From NCBI GenBank assembly GCA_030535245.1, contig JAUNBJ010000006.1:1-64000 (forward strand): DNA of 64,000 bases, in the 5' to 3' direction. Below, piece after piece: positions 1 through 7,950 of this stretch. Numbering within the stretch: the first letter of the stretch is position 1; each line of letters opens with the position of its first letter. A program made the translations under genes and the position numbers. This DNA is from Planctomycetia bacterium. Lineage in GTDB: Bacteria; Planctomycetota; Planctomycetia; Pirellulales; Thermoguttaceae. Below the pieces are notes generated by a model. The model ran no database searches. It saw only the letters and a list, made by a program, of their open reading frames with translations, and was not told the DNA's origin.

Positions 1-160
1 AGGGGTTTGGGGAGGAACCTCTTTTTCAAAAGGGTTCCTTCCCAAAGGTTGGAAGTTCGGTAGTTAAAACGATTGCGCTTCCAACCTTTTGAGAGGAAAC
101 ATTTTTGAAAAATTGTTTCCTCTCAAACTCTCCTTCAAAAAACTTTTACTACGATCACTT
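1..160. repeat. Hairpin-rich dispersed repeat at the window edge
   Basis: Three nested dyads are visible: GGAACC/GGTTCC near 15-40, GGTTGGAAG/CTTCCAACC between about 49 and 92, and GAGAGGAAACA/TGTTTCCTCTC between about 90 and 126. Parts of the block (the gaggaacc...cttttcaaaagggt piece and the ctctcaaactct...ttcaaaaaact piece) recur at 1936-2010 inside a dead transposase. It lies downstream of hisG and may act as a terminator, but its recurrence elsewhere argues for a dispersed element. The left end is cut by the window. Confidence 0.55.
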
Positions 161-208
161 CGTTCGCTAAATATTTTAACAAAACATCAGGGATTCCAAA
201 AAGGAAAA

Positions 209-1093
209 TCATCCGATGATCTTGTTGATCGGCATCTCCACGATCCCGCTTGCCCCCGCTTCCCGCAAACGCGGCAGCAACGAACGAATCTCCCGCTCGT
301 TCACAATCGTGTTGATCGCCACCCAATTATCGTCGGCCAGCGAACTGATCGTCGGTTTCTGCAACGCCGGCAAAATGTCCAGCACCGACAACAACGAATC
401 CCGACGCAGGTTCATCGCCAGATACACATGATCCTCCGCATTCATCGCCCCCTGGAGCATGGTGGCAATGTCCTGAATCTTGTGCTGCTTCCACGGATCC
501 GCCCATGCCGCATGGTTGCAAATCATCCGCGTCGTGCTCTGAAGCACCTCGTCCACAATCCGAAGATTGTTCGCCCGCAGGGAACTGCCCGTCTCCGTCA
601 CCTCCACAATCGCGTCGGCCAGCTTCGGCGGCTTCACTTCCGTAGCCCCCCAGCTAAATTCCACCCTCGCCGTCACCCCATGCGACTGCAAATAACGCGT
701 CGTCAGCCCGACCACTTCCGTCGCAATCCGCTTGCCTTCCAAATCCTTCACGCTCTGCACCGGGGAATCCTCCGGAACACACAGCACCCAACGCACCGGA
801 CGTCGGCTCACCTTGGAGAAAATCAACTCCGCCACCTCGTGAACGTCGGCCCCCGTTTCCATGATCCAATCGTACCCGGTCAGCCCCGCATCCAGCACGC
901 CGTCGGCAATATACCTCGCCATTTCCTGCGCCCGAATCGTCATGCACTCGATTTCCACGTCGTCAATCGACGGATAGTAACTACGCGACTGAATTTTAAT
1001 GTTCCAGCCCGCACGACGGAAAAGCTCCACCGTCGCTTCCTGCAAACTGCCCGCCGGAATCCCCAATTTCAATACTTTCTTTTCGTCTGCCAT
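209..1093 (-). CDS. hisG: ATP phosphoribosyltransferase, long form
   Basis: This enzyme catalyses the first step of histidine biosynthesis, condensing ATP with PRPP in the cytoplasm. The 294-residue product reads as a full HisG of the long type: an N-terminal catalytic part (start [18 protein letters not shown], internal [11 protein letters not shown]) and a C-terminal ACT-like regulatory part ([15 protein letters not shown] at the end). The long form is normally allosterically inhibited by histidine and needs no HisZ. It follows hisI by 29 nt on the same strand, so the two are probably co-transcribed. No other his genes are nearby, so the pathway is scattered in this genome. Confidence 0.95.
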   Translation of the reverse strand: MADEKKVLKLGIPAGSLQEATVELFRRAGWNIKIQSRSYYPSIDDVEIECMTIRAQEMARYIADGVLDAGLTGYDWIMETGADVHEVAELIFSKVSRRPVRWVLCVPEDSPVQSVKDLEGKRIATEVVGLTTRYLQSHGVTARVEFSWGATEVKPPKLADAIVEVTETGSSLRANNLRIVDEVLQSTTRMICNHAAWADPWKQHKIQDIATMLQGAMNAEDHVYLAMNLRRDSLLSVLDILPALQKPTISSLADDNWVAINTIVNEREIRSLLPRLREAGASGIVEMPINKIIG

Positions 1094-1122
1094 TTTTTCT
1101 TTCCTTTGCTTTCCGTTTCTTC

Positions 1123-1524
1123 CTATTTCTTACCATAGACCTCTTTGGGGTCAAACACACGTTTGCCGACAATCTCGAAATGTCCGTCCGATGTCACCTT
1201 GCGGAAAAAGCAGCTCGGATACCCTTCATGGCAGGCCGAACCACCAATCTGCTCCACCTTCAAAAGAACCGCGTCCCGGTCGCAATCGATAAAGACCTCT
1301 TTCACCAACTGCACGTTTCCACTCTCCTCGCCCTTCCGCCAGAGTTTCTGACGACTGCGGCTAAAATAGACCGCACGACCCGTCGCCAACGTCTCGTCGT
1401 AGCTCTCCTCGTTCATATAAGCCAACATCAGCACCTCGCCCGTTTGAGCGTCCTGCGCAATGGTCGTGACCAGCCCACCACCCTTGGCAAAGTCCGGACG
1501 AATCGTTTCTCCGTTTTCCGACAT
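1123..1524 (-). CDS. hisI: Phosphoribosyl-AMP cyclohydrolase
   Basis: This enzyme catalyses the third step of histidine synthesis, opening the adenine ring of phosphoribosyl-AMP. The protein has 133 residues, a normal length for the stand-alone cyclohydrolase without a HisE domain. The signature metal-binding region is visible around residues 80-105: DCDRDAVLL, then [12 protein letters not shown], supplying the conserved Asp and Cys ligands. The start is preceded by a purine-rich AGGGAGAG ribosome site. It is the upstream gene of a two-gene hisI-hisG unit. Confidence 0.95.
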   Translation of the reverse strand: MSENGETIRPDFAKGGGLVTTIAQDAQTGEVLMLAYMNEESYDETLATGRAVYFSRSRQKLWRKGEESGNVQLVKEVFIDCDRDAVLLKVEQIGGSACHEGYPSCFFRKVTSDGHFEIVGKRVFDPKEVYGKK

Positions 1525-1638
1525 CTTCTCTCCCTTTCTGTTCCAACTCCGACCTTCATGATATGTTTTGAAACATTATACCACATTTTTAAAAACGTGG
1601 CAGGGGGAAGCTGACGAACAGTGAGCAATGGGGTGCAT

Positions 1639-2469
1639 TCAAATTTCGTGGGTACCCATTTGGGGGGTATAGGTTTTTCGTTGCCAGTAGTTTTTCCACA
1701 TGTCGGTACTGTGCAGGAGGCAGAGGGCGCCGAGGATGCGGTTTAGGTTACGAATGTGCCAGCTCGCTCCTGAAAGTTTCAGACGACGACCAACCACTTG
1801 TTTGCAACTTCCCTCCACCGGGCCACTGCCAATCGAAAGGCCGGCCGCAAGTCGTTCTGGATAGCAAAGTTGGAAACGGCGTCTGTACTACTCCGTCACG
1901 AAAATAAATCCTTGTAGCCATAGTAAAAAGTTTTGGGAGGTGGGGTCTGGGGAGGAACCGCTTTTTCAAAAGGGTGCCTCTCAAACTCTCTTTCAAAAAA
2001 CTTTCCCAGTGACGACGAAACTGCTCCTTCTTCTCCACGTAAGCAAAAGCAAACATCCGATGAGGCTTCGGAAGGTGACGCTCCAACCTCTGGTCTGGAC
2101 GGGCTGAAGCTCCCGCATAACGCTTGGACATAATCCCTATCCGTACCTCACGGTATCCATCCATGGTGTTCACACATGTCCCGTCCGTTGTGAACTCCGC
2201 ATCTCCCGAAGCGGTCGCAAAGGATTCTCGAATTTCGGGACTGGCACCATCTAAAAACCGATCTCTTGGAATCTCCGAGTGAATGATGCGACAGCGATTT
2301 CGAGTTTGATTCTTCCCTCAGGCGTTTGTAGTAATTCCTCCAGAGCAACTCGTTTCTTTGCTTCCAGTTCCTGCTTTCTTTCGTGTTTTTCTTCGTCATG
2401 ATATCTCTCCATTTTAAGATGAACTATCTTGCGTAAAACCGTAATATGCCGTATCTTACCCAATCGCAC
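1639..2469 (-). pseudogene. Remnant of an ISKra4-type transposase
   Basis: Fragments of one transposase can be read on the minus strand in shifted frames. An N-terminal piece (2251-2469) is followed by a core piece crossing 2090-2270 with FTTDGTCVNTMDGYREV and GIMSKR. A C-terminal piece (1639-1870) reads IGSGPVEGSCKQVVGRRLK and ends TDMWKNYW. The TDG...CVNT and GSGPVEG...K..VGRRLK motifs are characteristic of ISKra4-family DDE transposases. Frames are broken, and much of the middle is missing, occupied by the hairpin repeat at 1936-2010. No functional product is expected. Confidence 0.8.
1936..2010. repeat. Second copy of the hairpin-rich repeat
   Basis: The block ggggaggaacc-ctttttcaaaagggt followed by ctctcaaactctctttcaaaaaactt matches the repeat at the left edge of the window. 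It lies inside the ISKra4 remnant in place of missing transposase sequence, so either it inserted there or recombination between copies deleted the transposase core. Confidence 0.55.
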
Positions 2470-2581
2470 AATAAGGGTCGAGAATACCCACTTTTTTTCT
2501 TTTTGTGTAACACCGCCGCGTTCTTTTCATGGCAAGGAAGAAACAGGTTCTTCCAGATTTTTAACCCGGAGGGAGGCAACA

Positions 2582-3007
2582 ATGTTCAAACGATGGATTT
2601 TGGTGTGGGTGGCTGTTTTGGGGATGGGGCCGATGGCCATGGCTCAGTTCGGCGCATCGTATTACAATGGCGATGGAAGCTACGGCGGACATGCGTCTTT
2701 TAACGGCGGTACGACAAATTACTACGGTTCCAACGGTGGTTATGCAGGACAGTCCAACACGTTCGGCAACACCACGAGCCACTACGGTTCCAACGGTGGT
2801 TATGCAGGACGGTCCAGCACGTTCGGCAACACCACGAGCCACTACGGTTCCAACGGCAGCTATACCGGACGCTCCACCACGATGGGGAACACGATCTATC
2901 ATTACGGTTCGGATGGCTCCTATCAGGGAAGTACGAGCGTAAACGGCAATCAGGCGAATCATTATAATTCGTCCGGTGGATTCCTCGGCTGGCTCCTGGG
3001 GAACTGA
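2582..3007 (+). CDS. Secreted Tyr/Gly/Ser-rich 20-residue-repeat protein
   Basis: The protein has 141 residues, beginning MFKRWILVWVAVLGMGPMAMA, a clear signal peptide with cleavage near residue 21-22. The start at 2582 is chosen because GGAGGG lies 8-14 nt upstream and the signal peptide begins there. The mature part is built from 20-residue repeats (core HYGSNGGYAGRSSTFGNTTS), encoded by 60-bp units running from about 2710 to 2949. No catalytic motif is visible; it is probably a structural or surface protein exported to the periplasm or beyond. A hairpin with a T-run follows the stop. Function unknown. Confidence 0.75.
   Translation: MFKRWILVWVAVLGMGPMAMAQFGASYYNGDGSYGGHASFNGGTTNYYGSNGGYAGQSNTFGNTTSHYGSNGGYAGRSSTFGNTTSHYGSNGSYTGRSTTMGNTIYHYGSDGSYQGSTSVNGNQANHYNSSGGFLGWLLGN
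2710..2949 (+). repeat. 60-bp tandem repeats, four units
   Basis: Four consecutive 60-bp units encode the YGSNG repeat. Units two and three are nearly identical and the outer ones have diverged, especially the last, as expected for an array evolving by unequal recombination. There are no spacers, so it is not CRISPR-like. Confidence 0.85.
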
Positions 3008-3035
3008 TTTTTGGAAAGTCTTAAACAGAACCGAA

Positions 3036-3060
3036 CGGGGGGCGAAAGCTCCCTGTTTTT
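3036..3060 (+). terminator. Intrinsic terminator after the repeat protein
   Basis: An eight-pair stem (CGGGGGGC / GCTCCCTG, with wobble pairs) closes a GAAA tetraloop and is followed by five T. It sits 29 nt after the stop at 3007. Confidence 0.65.
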
Positions 3061-3086
3061 GAATTTCTTGCTCCCTGTCTGAAAAC

Positions 3087-3115
3087 TTGACTTTTTCGTT
3101 CCGTCATGGTATAAT
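3087..3115 (+). promoter_or_regulatory. Sigma-70-type promoter for the Rpn gene
   Basis: TTGACT at 3087-3092 and TATAAT at 3110-3115 are separated by 17 nt, close to the housekeeping consensus. The Rpn start codon is 24 nt downstream of the -10 box. Confidence 0.75.
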
Positions 3116-3138
3116 TCTTTCCGAAAGGGGAAATTGCG

Positions 3139-4098
3139 ATGGAACATCTTCCGTTAAGTCCGACAATGGACGTTGTATTTCAGTACATATTTTCGAGCGA
3201 AGGGAGCGAGGAGGGATTGCTTTCTTTCCTCAACGCCGTAATGGTCCATTCCGGGAAACCGCTGCTGCGGGAAGTCACGGTTCTGAATCCGTTTAATGTT
3301 CGCCGGTTCCGTGAAGATAAGGAACTGATCATGGACATTCGCGCCGTGGACGAAATGGGCCGTGTTTTTGACGTGGAAATGCAATCGGTGAACCAGTTGG
3401 GATTCGAGAACCGTATCCTCTATTACTGGAGTCGATTGTACTGTACGCAGATTCAGAAAGGAGAAGATTACCGGGAACTTCATCCGGTGGTTTCCATCAT
3501 CCTGATGAATTTTGAACTTTTCGAGAAATTGCCCGATCTGCACAACGAGTTTTACATTGCGGCAAAAGCGAACCCGGAGTTAGCATTGACGGACGATTTG
3601 CAGATACATACGTTTGAGTTGTCGGGAAAGAAATTGAAACAGTTACCGAAGTTGGAGGAACTGCTTCAGGCTTGGTTGGACTTTTTTTGTCACGCAGAAG
3701 AAAAGACGGAGAATGAGATGGAAGTATTATTGAAAAAAGATCGAGGATTGAAACGCGCGTATCAGAAATACCACGAGTTTACACGCGACGACGAACTTCG
3801 CGAAATTGCAGAGGCTCGCGAAAAGAACGAACGTGATCGCCGTGGTCAGATGGACTACGCCCATGCTTCCGGTGTGAAGGAAGGGATGGAAAAGGGGATG
3901 GAAAAGGGACGTGCGGAAGGGATTGCGCGGAGCATTGTTCGATTTTTGCGGAAACGTTTTCCATTGGAATTTTCCTCGGAGTTGGAAACGCGTATTATGG
4001 CGTTAACGGACACAGAGCATTTGGAGAACCTTTTTATGGTGGCGTACGAGTCGCCGACGTTAGAAGCGTTTGTGCGGCAACTGGAAAGGAAAGCATAG
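3139..4098 (+). CDS. Rpn-family PD-(D/E)XK nuclease / putative transposase
   Basis: The 319-residue protein begins MEHLPLSPTMDVVFQYIFS and contains ELIMDIRAVDEMGRVFDVEMQ, in which the DIRA...DVEMQ residues form the PD-(D/E)XK catalytic core of the Rpn (recombination-promoting nuclease, PDDEXK_2) family. The C-terminal third is charged, with a repeated EKGMEKGRAEG-type linker near residue 255 as in many members. The family cleaves DNA and promotes RecA-independent recombination in Escherichia coli; genomes often carry many copies. It has its own strong promoter and is followed after 9 nt by a membrane protein gene. Confidence 0.85.
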   Translation: MEHLPLSPTMDVVFQYIFSSEGSEEGLLSFLNAVMVHSGKPLLREVTVLNPFNVRRFREDKELIMDIRAVDEMGRVFDVEMQSVNQLGFENRILYYWSRLYCTQIQKGEDYRELHPVVSIILMNFELFEKLPDLHNEFYIAAKANPELALTDDLQIHTFELSGKKLKQLPKLEELLQAWLDFFCHAEEKTENEMEVLLKKDRGLKRAYQKYHEFTRDDELREIAEAREKNERDRRGQMDYAHASGVKEGMEKGMEKGRAEGIARSIVRFLRKRFPLEFSSELETRIMALTDTEHLENLFMVAYESPTLEAFVRQLERKA

Positions 4099-4107
4099 GA
4101 GGTATCC

Positions 4108-4641
4108 ATGTTTCCGACACTTTTGGCCAACGTAGGCGTTCCGATGATTTTCCTGATGCTGTCGATGATGATGGTTCTACTGATTCCGGTGATTGGGATA
4201 GAGTATCTGGTGGCGTGGAGGATGGTGCCGGAGGAGAGTTGGGGGAGGAAACTTGGGGGGATCGCCTACGCGAATCTGGTTTCGACGTTTGTGGGTTGGC
4301 CGGTGGCGTGGTTTCTTTTATTGCTGTTCAATCTGCTGGTTTTGGGAGGGCGGGCGTACGGACTGGATTCGCCGTTGCAGGCATTCGTTACGGTGGTGCT
4401 ACAGGCGACTTGGCTGGTACCTTACGAGGAGGAATTTTACTGGATGATTCCGACGGCGGCATCGGTGTTGCTGGTGCCGTTTTTTTTCGCGTCGGTGTAT
4501 CTGGAGCGTTGGTTGCTGTATCCCGTGTGGAAGAAAACGCCATGGAAAACGCTCTGTCGGTTTTCGTGGAGGAGCCATTGGGCGTCGTATCTGTTTCTTC
4601 TCGCGGCGTATTGGATTTTGCTGGGAACGTGGCCGTTTTAA
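4108..4641 (+). CDS. Predicted inner-membrane protein, unknown function
   Basis: The 177-residue, strongly hydrophobic protein has about four membrane segments (near residues 8-32, 52-75, 85-102 plus 115-130, and 158-174) and short charged loops such as PYEEEFYW. An AGGAGG ribosome site precedes the ATG. It starts 9 nt after the Rpn gene and is probably co-transcribed with it, though no functional link is evident. I do not recognise the family. Codon use looks like that of neighbouring genes. Confidence 0.6.
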   Translation: MFPTLLANVGVPMIFLMLSMMMVLLIPVIGIEYLVAWRMVPEESWGRKLGGIAYANLVSTFVGWPVAWFLLLLFNLLVLGGRAYGLDSPLQAFVTVVLQATWLVPYEEEFYWMIPTAASVLLVPFFFASVYLERWLLYPVWKKTPWKTLCRFSWRSHWASYLFLLAAYWILLGTWPF

Positions 4642-4647
4642 AAGGAG

Positions 4648-4677
4648 AGGTACGAAGATCGTGAAATCCTCGTACCT
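4648..4677. terminator. Hairpin between convergent genes
   Basis: The arms AGGTACGA and TCGTACCT form a perfect 8-bp stem, and a GGGG/CCCC mini-hairpin follows. It lies between the membrane protein gene (+) and prs (-). There is no clear T-run, so the terminator role is tentative. Confidence 0.35.
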
Positions 4678-4723
4678 TGGGGAATACCCCTCCGATTCAG
4701 GTGCGTCGCCTTGGAGTGCAACT

Positions 4724-4738
4724 GTTTTTAGAAGTTAC
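4724..4738. repeat. Short 3'-end repeat, TTTTTAGAAG type
   Basis: GTTTTTAGAAGTTAC lies directly behind the prs stop. The same 15-mer recurs directly behind the secA stop (60531-60545), and a variant lies at 5928-5944. The position behind the 3' ends of two unrelated genes suggests a REP-like element or shared processing signal. Confidence 0.45.
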
Positions 4739-4740
4739 TT

Positions 4741-5688
4741 TTATTCCAAATCGTCGCGGAACAGGCAGCTAACCGATTCGTTGAAATGAATCCGCCGAAT
4801 CGCCTCGCCCAAAAGCCGAGCCACGGAAAGCACCTTGACACGATTGGGGGTACGTTCGGGCGTCAGGGGGATGGTGTCGGTCAGGACGACTTCCTCAATC
4901 GGGGCCGCGTTTAGTTTTTCGACTGCCGAACCACAAAGCACGCCATGCGTTGCCGCGACGTAAACTTTGGCAGCACCGGCGTCTTTCACCATCTGGGCGG
5001 CGCCGCAAATGGAGCCACCGGTACTGATCATGTCGTCGAACAACACGGCCACTTTCCCATCGACGGAAGCACCGGTCAGGTTGGCCTGTTTGGTGTCGTG
5101 GGCACTGGAACGACGTTTATCGACGATAGCCAACGCACATCCCAGACGATTCTGGTGTTTCAGGGCGCGTTTGATGCTGCCGGCGTCCGGGCTGACGACC
5201 ACGAGGTCTTCCGGCGGAACGTTCAGCGACTTGAAATAATGATCCAGCACCATGCCGGCATTCAGATGATCGACGGGGATATTGAAGAACCCCTCAATTT
5301 GGGCGGCGTGTAAATCCATGGTCAGCACCCGATTGGCACCGGCGGTCACGAGCATGTCGGCGACCAGACGCGCGGTAATCGGCACACGTCCATCATCTTT
5401 GCGGTCTTGGCGGGCGTAACCGTAGTACGGCATCACCACGGAAATCCGCTTCACGCTGGCGCGGCGGAGGCATTCCATCATGATGAGCAGTTCCATCAGG
5501 CTTTCGTTTACCGGCTGGCAGGTGGATTGGATCAGGAAAATATCATGTCCACGAACATTTTCCTCGATTTTGCAGAAAATTTCCCCATCAGGAAAATTCG
5601 TAAGGTGGATTTTTCCCAGAGGGTGTCGGAGGTAATTGCAAATCCCTTCGGCAAGTTTTGGATTCGACCGTCCGCTGAAAATCTTCAT
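4741..5688 (-). CDS. prs: Ribose-phosphate pyrophosphokinase (PRPP synthase)
   Basis: This enzyme makes PRPP from ribose 5-phosphate and ATP for nucleotide, histidine and tryptophan synthesis. The start at 5688 gives MKIFSGRSNPKLAEGI, the classical Prs N-terminus, and 315 residues, the usual family length; an upstream in-frame start would add 20 atypical residues. Visible motifs are the GYARQDRK catalytic loop, the VVSPDAGSIKRAL region and the PRPP-binding loop DDMISTGGS. The gene is alone on the minus strand, convergent with the Rpn/membrane gene pair. Confidence 0.95.
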   Translation of the reverse strand: MKIFSGRSNPKLAEGICNYLRHPLGKIHLTNFPDGEIFCKIEENVRGHDIFLIQSTCQPVNESLMELLIMMECLRRASVKRISVVMPYYGYARQDRKDDGRVPITARLVADMLVTAGANRVLTMDLHAAQIEGFFNIPVDHLNAGMVLDHYFKSLNVPPEDLVVVSPDAGSIKRALKHQNRLGCALAIVDKRRSSAHDTKQANLTGASVDGKVAVLFDDMISTGGSICGAAQMVKDAGAAKVYVAATHGVLCGSAVEKLNAAPIEEVVLTDTIPLTPERTPNRVKVLSVARLLGEAIRRIHFNESVSCLFRDDLE

Positions 5689-5988
5689 GTTCTGGATTCC
5701 TGTTTGTTTCGTGCGACCTTTTTCATTCTGAATCTGCTTCAGGCCCACATTATATAACAGGAAAAAAAACCATGAAGGGGGGTGCGATCAAATTTTTTGT
5801 GCAGGGGAGAAACGGGACAAATATTGGTGTGCATTTGCCCCTCCTACTGGACAGGGAGGGGATTTTTTGATAGTTTATATATATTGTGGTGATTTCTGAA
5901 ATTGCGTTTCCGTTCCCAGGCAGTCGCGGTTTTTGGAAGGTGCCTATAATAAAAGGCGGTTGGGGGAAGCCGTCGGAAAGAGCCTATT
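5689..5988. other. Intergenic region with MITE end and hairpin
   Basis: Around 5774-5795 a ggggtgcgatcaaa end matches the terminus of the MITE-like family found complete at 26668, 39639 and 57135; no second end is visible, so it is a solo relic. A GC stem (CCCCTCC at 5838-5844, GGAGGGG at 5855-5861) followed by six T reads as a plus-strand terminator, although no plus-strand gene precedes it. The variant 3'-end repeat lies at 5928-5944, followed by a TATAAT at 5945-5950 that could be the -10 box of the next gene. No gene seen. Confidence 0.5.
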
Positions 5989-6876
5989 TTGGATAACATG
6001 GATCAGTATCAGCGAACCGCCGAAGAAGCTATCGCGATTTTTCATCAGGCGACCGACGCCAATAATCAGACGGCGACGCATCAGGGGAATATCATCCAAC
6101 TGGATGGCACGACGGCGGACGACGTGTTCCTGACGGGGGACTTGCATGGCAATGCGGCCAATTTCCGAACCATTGTAGCGCGTGCGGATTTGGATCGCCA
6201 TAGCAAACGTCATCTGGTGTTTCAGGAAATCTGTCACGGTGGGGAAGCGTATCCCAACGGCGGGGGGTGTCGTTCTCACGAAGTGTTGACCAATGTCGCC
6301 GAGATGAAACTTCTCTATCCCGACCGCGTTCATCATATCATGAGCAATCACGAGCTGGCCGAGCTGACGGAGTATCCGATTCAAAAGAGCCGCCAGTTGC
6401 TGAATTTATCGTTTGCGTGGGGGCTGAAATATTGCTACGGTCGCAAGGCGGAGGAGGTTCGTCTGGCGATGTTGGGGTATTTGGAGACCTGTCCACTGGC
6501 GGTACGGCTGGGGCAGAGCGTGTTTTTTTCGCACAGCATCCCCGACGGTCTGGATCAGCTGGGGCGGCCGTTTGACGAGACGATCTTTTATCGTTCGCTG
6601 GATCCCAGTTCCGATTTTCTGCGGGAGGGTTCCGTCTATCGGCTGGTCTGGGGGCGGGATTACCGTCAACGAAATGCCGACCTGTTTGCGAAAATTGTTG
6701 GCACCGAAATTTTGGTTTGTGGGCACGACCCTTGCCTGGAGGGGTGTAAATTCCCCAATTCGCGGCAGGCGGTTATCGACTGTTGCGGTCCGGCGGCGTG
6801 CTGTATGCTGATTCCCATGCGAGAGCCGGTGGCGCAGTGGAACTACCGAACGTTTGTTTTTCCGTTGAATCGATAG
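5989..6876 (+). CDS. Calcineurin-like metallophosphoesterase
   Basis: The roughly 295-residue cytoplasmic protein carries the signature metal-binding motifs of the calcineurin-like phosphoesterase fold in order: GDLHGN near residue 50, SNHE near 118 and GHDP near 247. The catalytic substrate is unknown; relatives hydrolyse phosphoproteins, dinucleotides or phosphodiesters. Two starts are possible: TTG at 5989, well spaced behind GGAAAG, and ATG at 5998, three codons later. The C-terminus has Cys pairs (CC near residues 264 and 271) that could bind metal. It is followed after 25 nt by an SDR gene and probably leads that operon. Confidence 0.8.
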   Translation: MDNMDQYQRTAEEAIAIFHQATDANNQTATHQGNIIQLDGTTADDVFLTGDLHGNAANFRTIVARADLDRHSKRHLVFQEICHGGEAYPNGGGCRSHEVLTNVAEMKLLYPDRVHHIMSNHELAELTEYPIQKSRQLLNLSFAWGLKYCYGRKAEEVRLAMLGYLETCPLAVRLGQSVFFSHSIPDGLDQLGRPFDETIFYRSLDPSSDFLREGSVYRLVWGRDYRQRNADLFAKIVGTEILVCGHDPCLEGCKFPNSRQAVIDCCGPAACCMLIPMREPVAQWNYRTFVFPLNR

Positions 6877-6901
6877 ATCGGAAAGTGTATACGGATAAGT
6901 T

Positions 6902-7942
6902 ATGGCAGAGAAAATGGTTTTTGTGACCGGGGCGACCGGTTTTATTGGAACGACGGTGGTGGAGAAACTGCTGGCTCGTGGATACCGGGTGCGGGGGATG
7001 GGGCGCCGCGAGACACCGGTTTTGCCGCAGGGGGGAATCACCACGATGGAAAAGACGTTTGGGCATCCGAATTTTGAATATTGCCGTGGTGACGTAACCG
7101 ACGCAAAAACGCTTTCTGACGGCATTCGGGGGTGCCAATACGTGATTCATTTGGCGGCCTACGCGAACAACTGGGCGCGGAAACGGGAGACGTTCGACCA
7201 GATCAACATGGGCGGCACCCAAAACGTTTTGCAGGCGATTCGCGACCATGGCGTGGAAAAGGCGGTATTGACGTCCACCATCATGACGCTTGGGGTGACA
7301 CCGCCGGGCAAAATCTGCGACGAGACTTTGGAGCGGACAGACGGTGTGTATTTCACTGATTACGAACGAACCAAACGGGCGGCCGAGCAGGAGATTTTCC
7401 GACAGGTGCGTACGTACGGTGTGCCGGTGGTGGTAGTCAACCCGACGCGTGTTTTCGGCCCCGGTCAGCTTTCCGAGTCCAATTCCGTCGTCAAAATCAT
7501 GGACATGTACGAGCGGGGAATCTTCCCCTTTTTGCCCAATTTTGGTAAGAATTTAGGGAATTACGTGCTGGTTGACGACGTGGCGGAGGGGGAAATTTTG
7601 GCGTTGGAAAAGGGACGCGTCGGGGAGCGGTACATTTTGGGGGGCGACGAAAACATCACGCTCCGCCAGCTTTTCGAGTATGTGGACGAATTTCGTGGAC
7701 GACGTGGGTTCAAGTTGCCGCTATGGAAATTTTGGCCGATGGTGGTGGGGCACAGTTTGAACCTGTTTGCCAACTGCACCGGCATCTACCCCGCCATTAC
7801 GCCCGGCTGGGTCAAGACGTTCATCCACGACGCCGCATTCACCCCCGCCAAAGCCGAGCGAGAACTGGGGTATCGCCCTACTCCGCTTCGGGAGTCGCTG
7901 AAAAAGGCTTACGACTGGATGCATTCGATTGAGATGAAATAA
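6902..7942 (+). CDS. Extended SDR, NAD(P)-dependent epimerase/dehydratase
   Basis: The 346-residue protein has the extended short-chain dehydrogenase layout: an N-terminal Rossmann TGATGFIG motif (residues about 10-17), HLAAYANNW as the usual HxAA segment, and the catalytic YxxxK as DYERTKRAAEQE near residue 158. It resembles dihydroflavonol-4-reductase/HpnA-like NAD-dependent sugar or sterol-like reductases, but the substrate cannot be assigned. It lies between a phosphoesterase and mtnA, separated from mtnA by 8 nt, so co-transcription is likely. Confidence 0.85.
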   Translation: MAEKMVFVTGATGFIGTTVVEKLLARGYRVRGMGRRETPVLPQGGITTMEKTFGHPNFEYCRGDVTDAKTLSDGIRGCQYVIHLAAYANNWARKRETFDQINMGGTQNVLQAIRDHGVEKAVLTSTIMTLGVTPPGKICDETLERTDGVYFTDYERTKRAAEQEIFRQVRTYGVPVVVVNPTRVFGPGQLSESNSVVKIMDMYERGIFPFLPNFGKNLGNYVLVDDVAEGEILALEKGRVGERYILGGDENITLRQLFEYVDEFRGRRGFKLPLWKFWPMVVGHSLNLFANCTGIYPAITPGWVKTFIHDAAFTPAKAERELGYRPTPLRESLKKAYDWMHSIEMK

Positions 7943-7950
7943 GGAATATC

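Noticed and set aside
2710-2949. CRISPR array
   Set aside because: This array and those at 15752 and 37027 are contiguous coding or dyad-type tandem repeats without unique spacers, and no cas gene is present.
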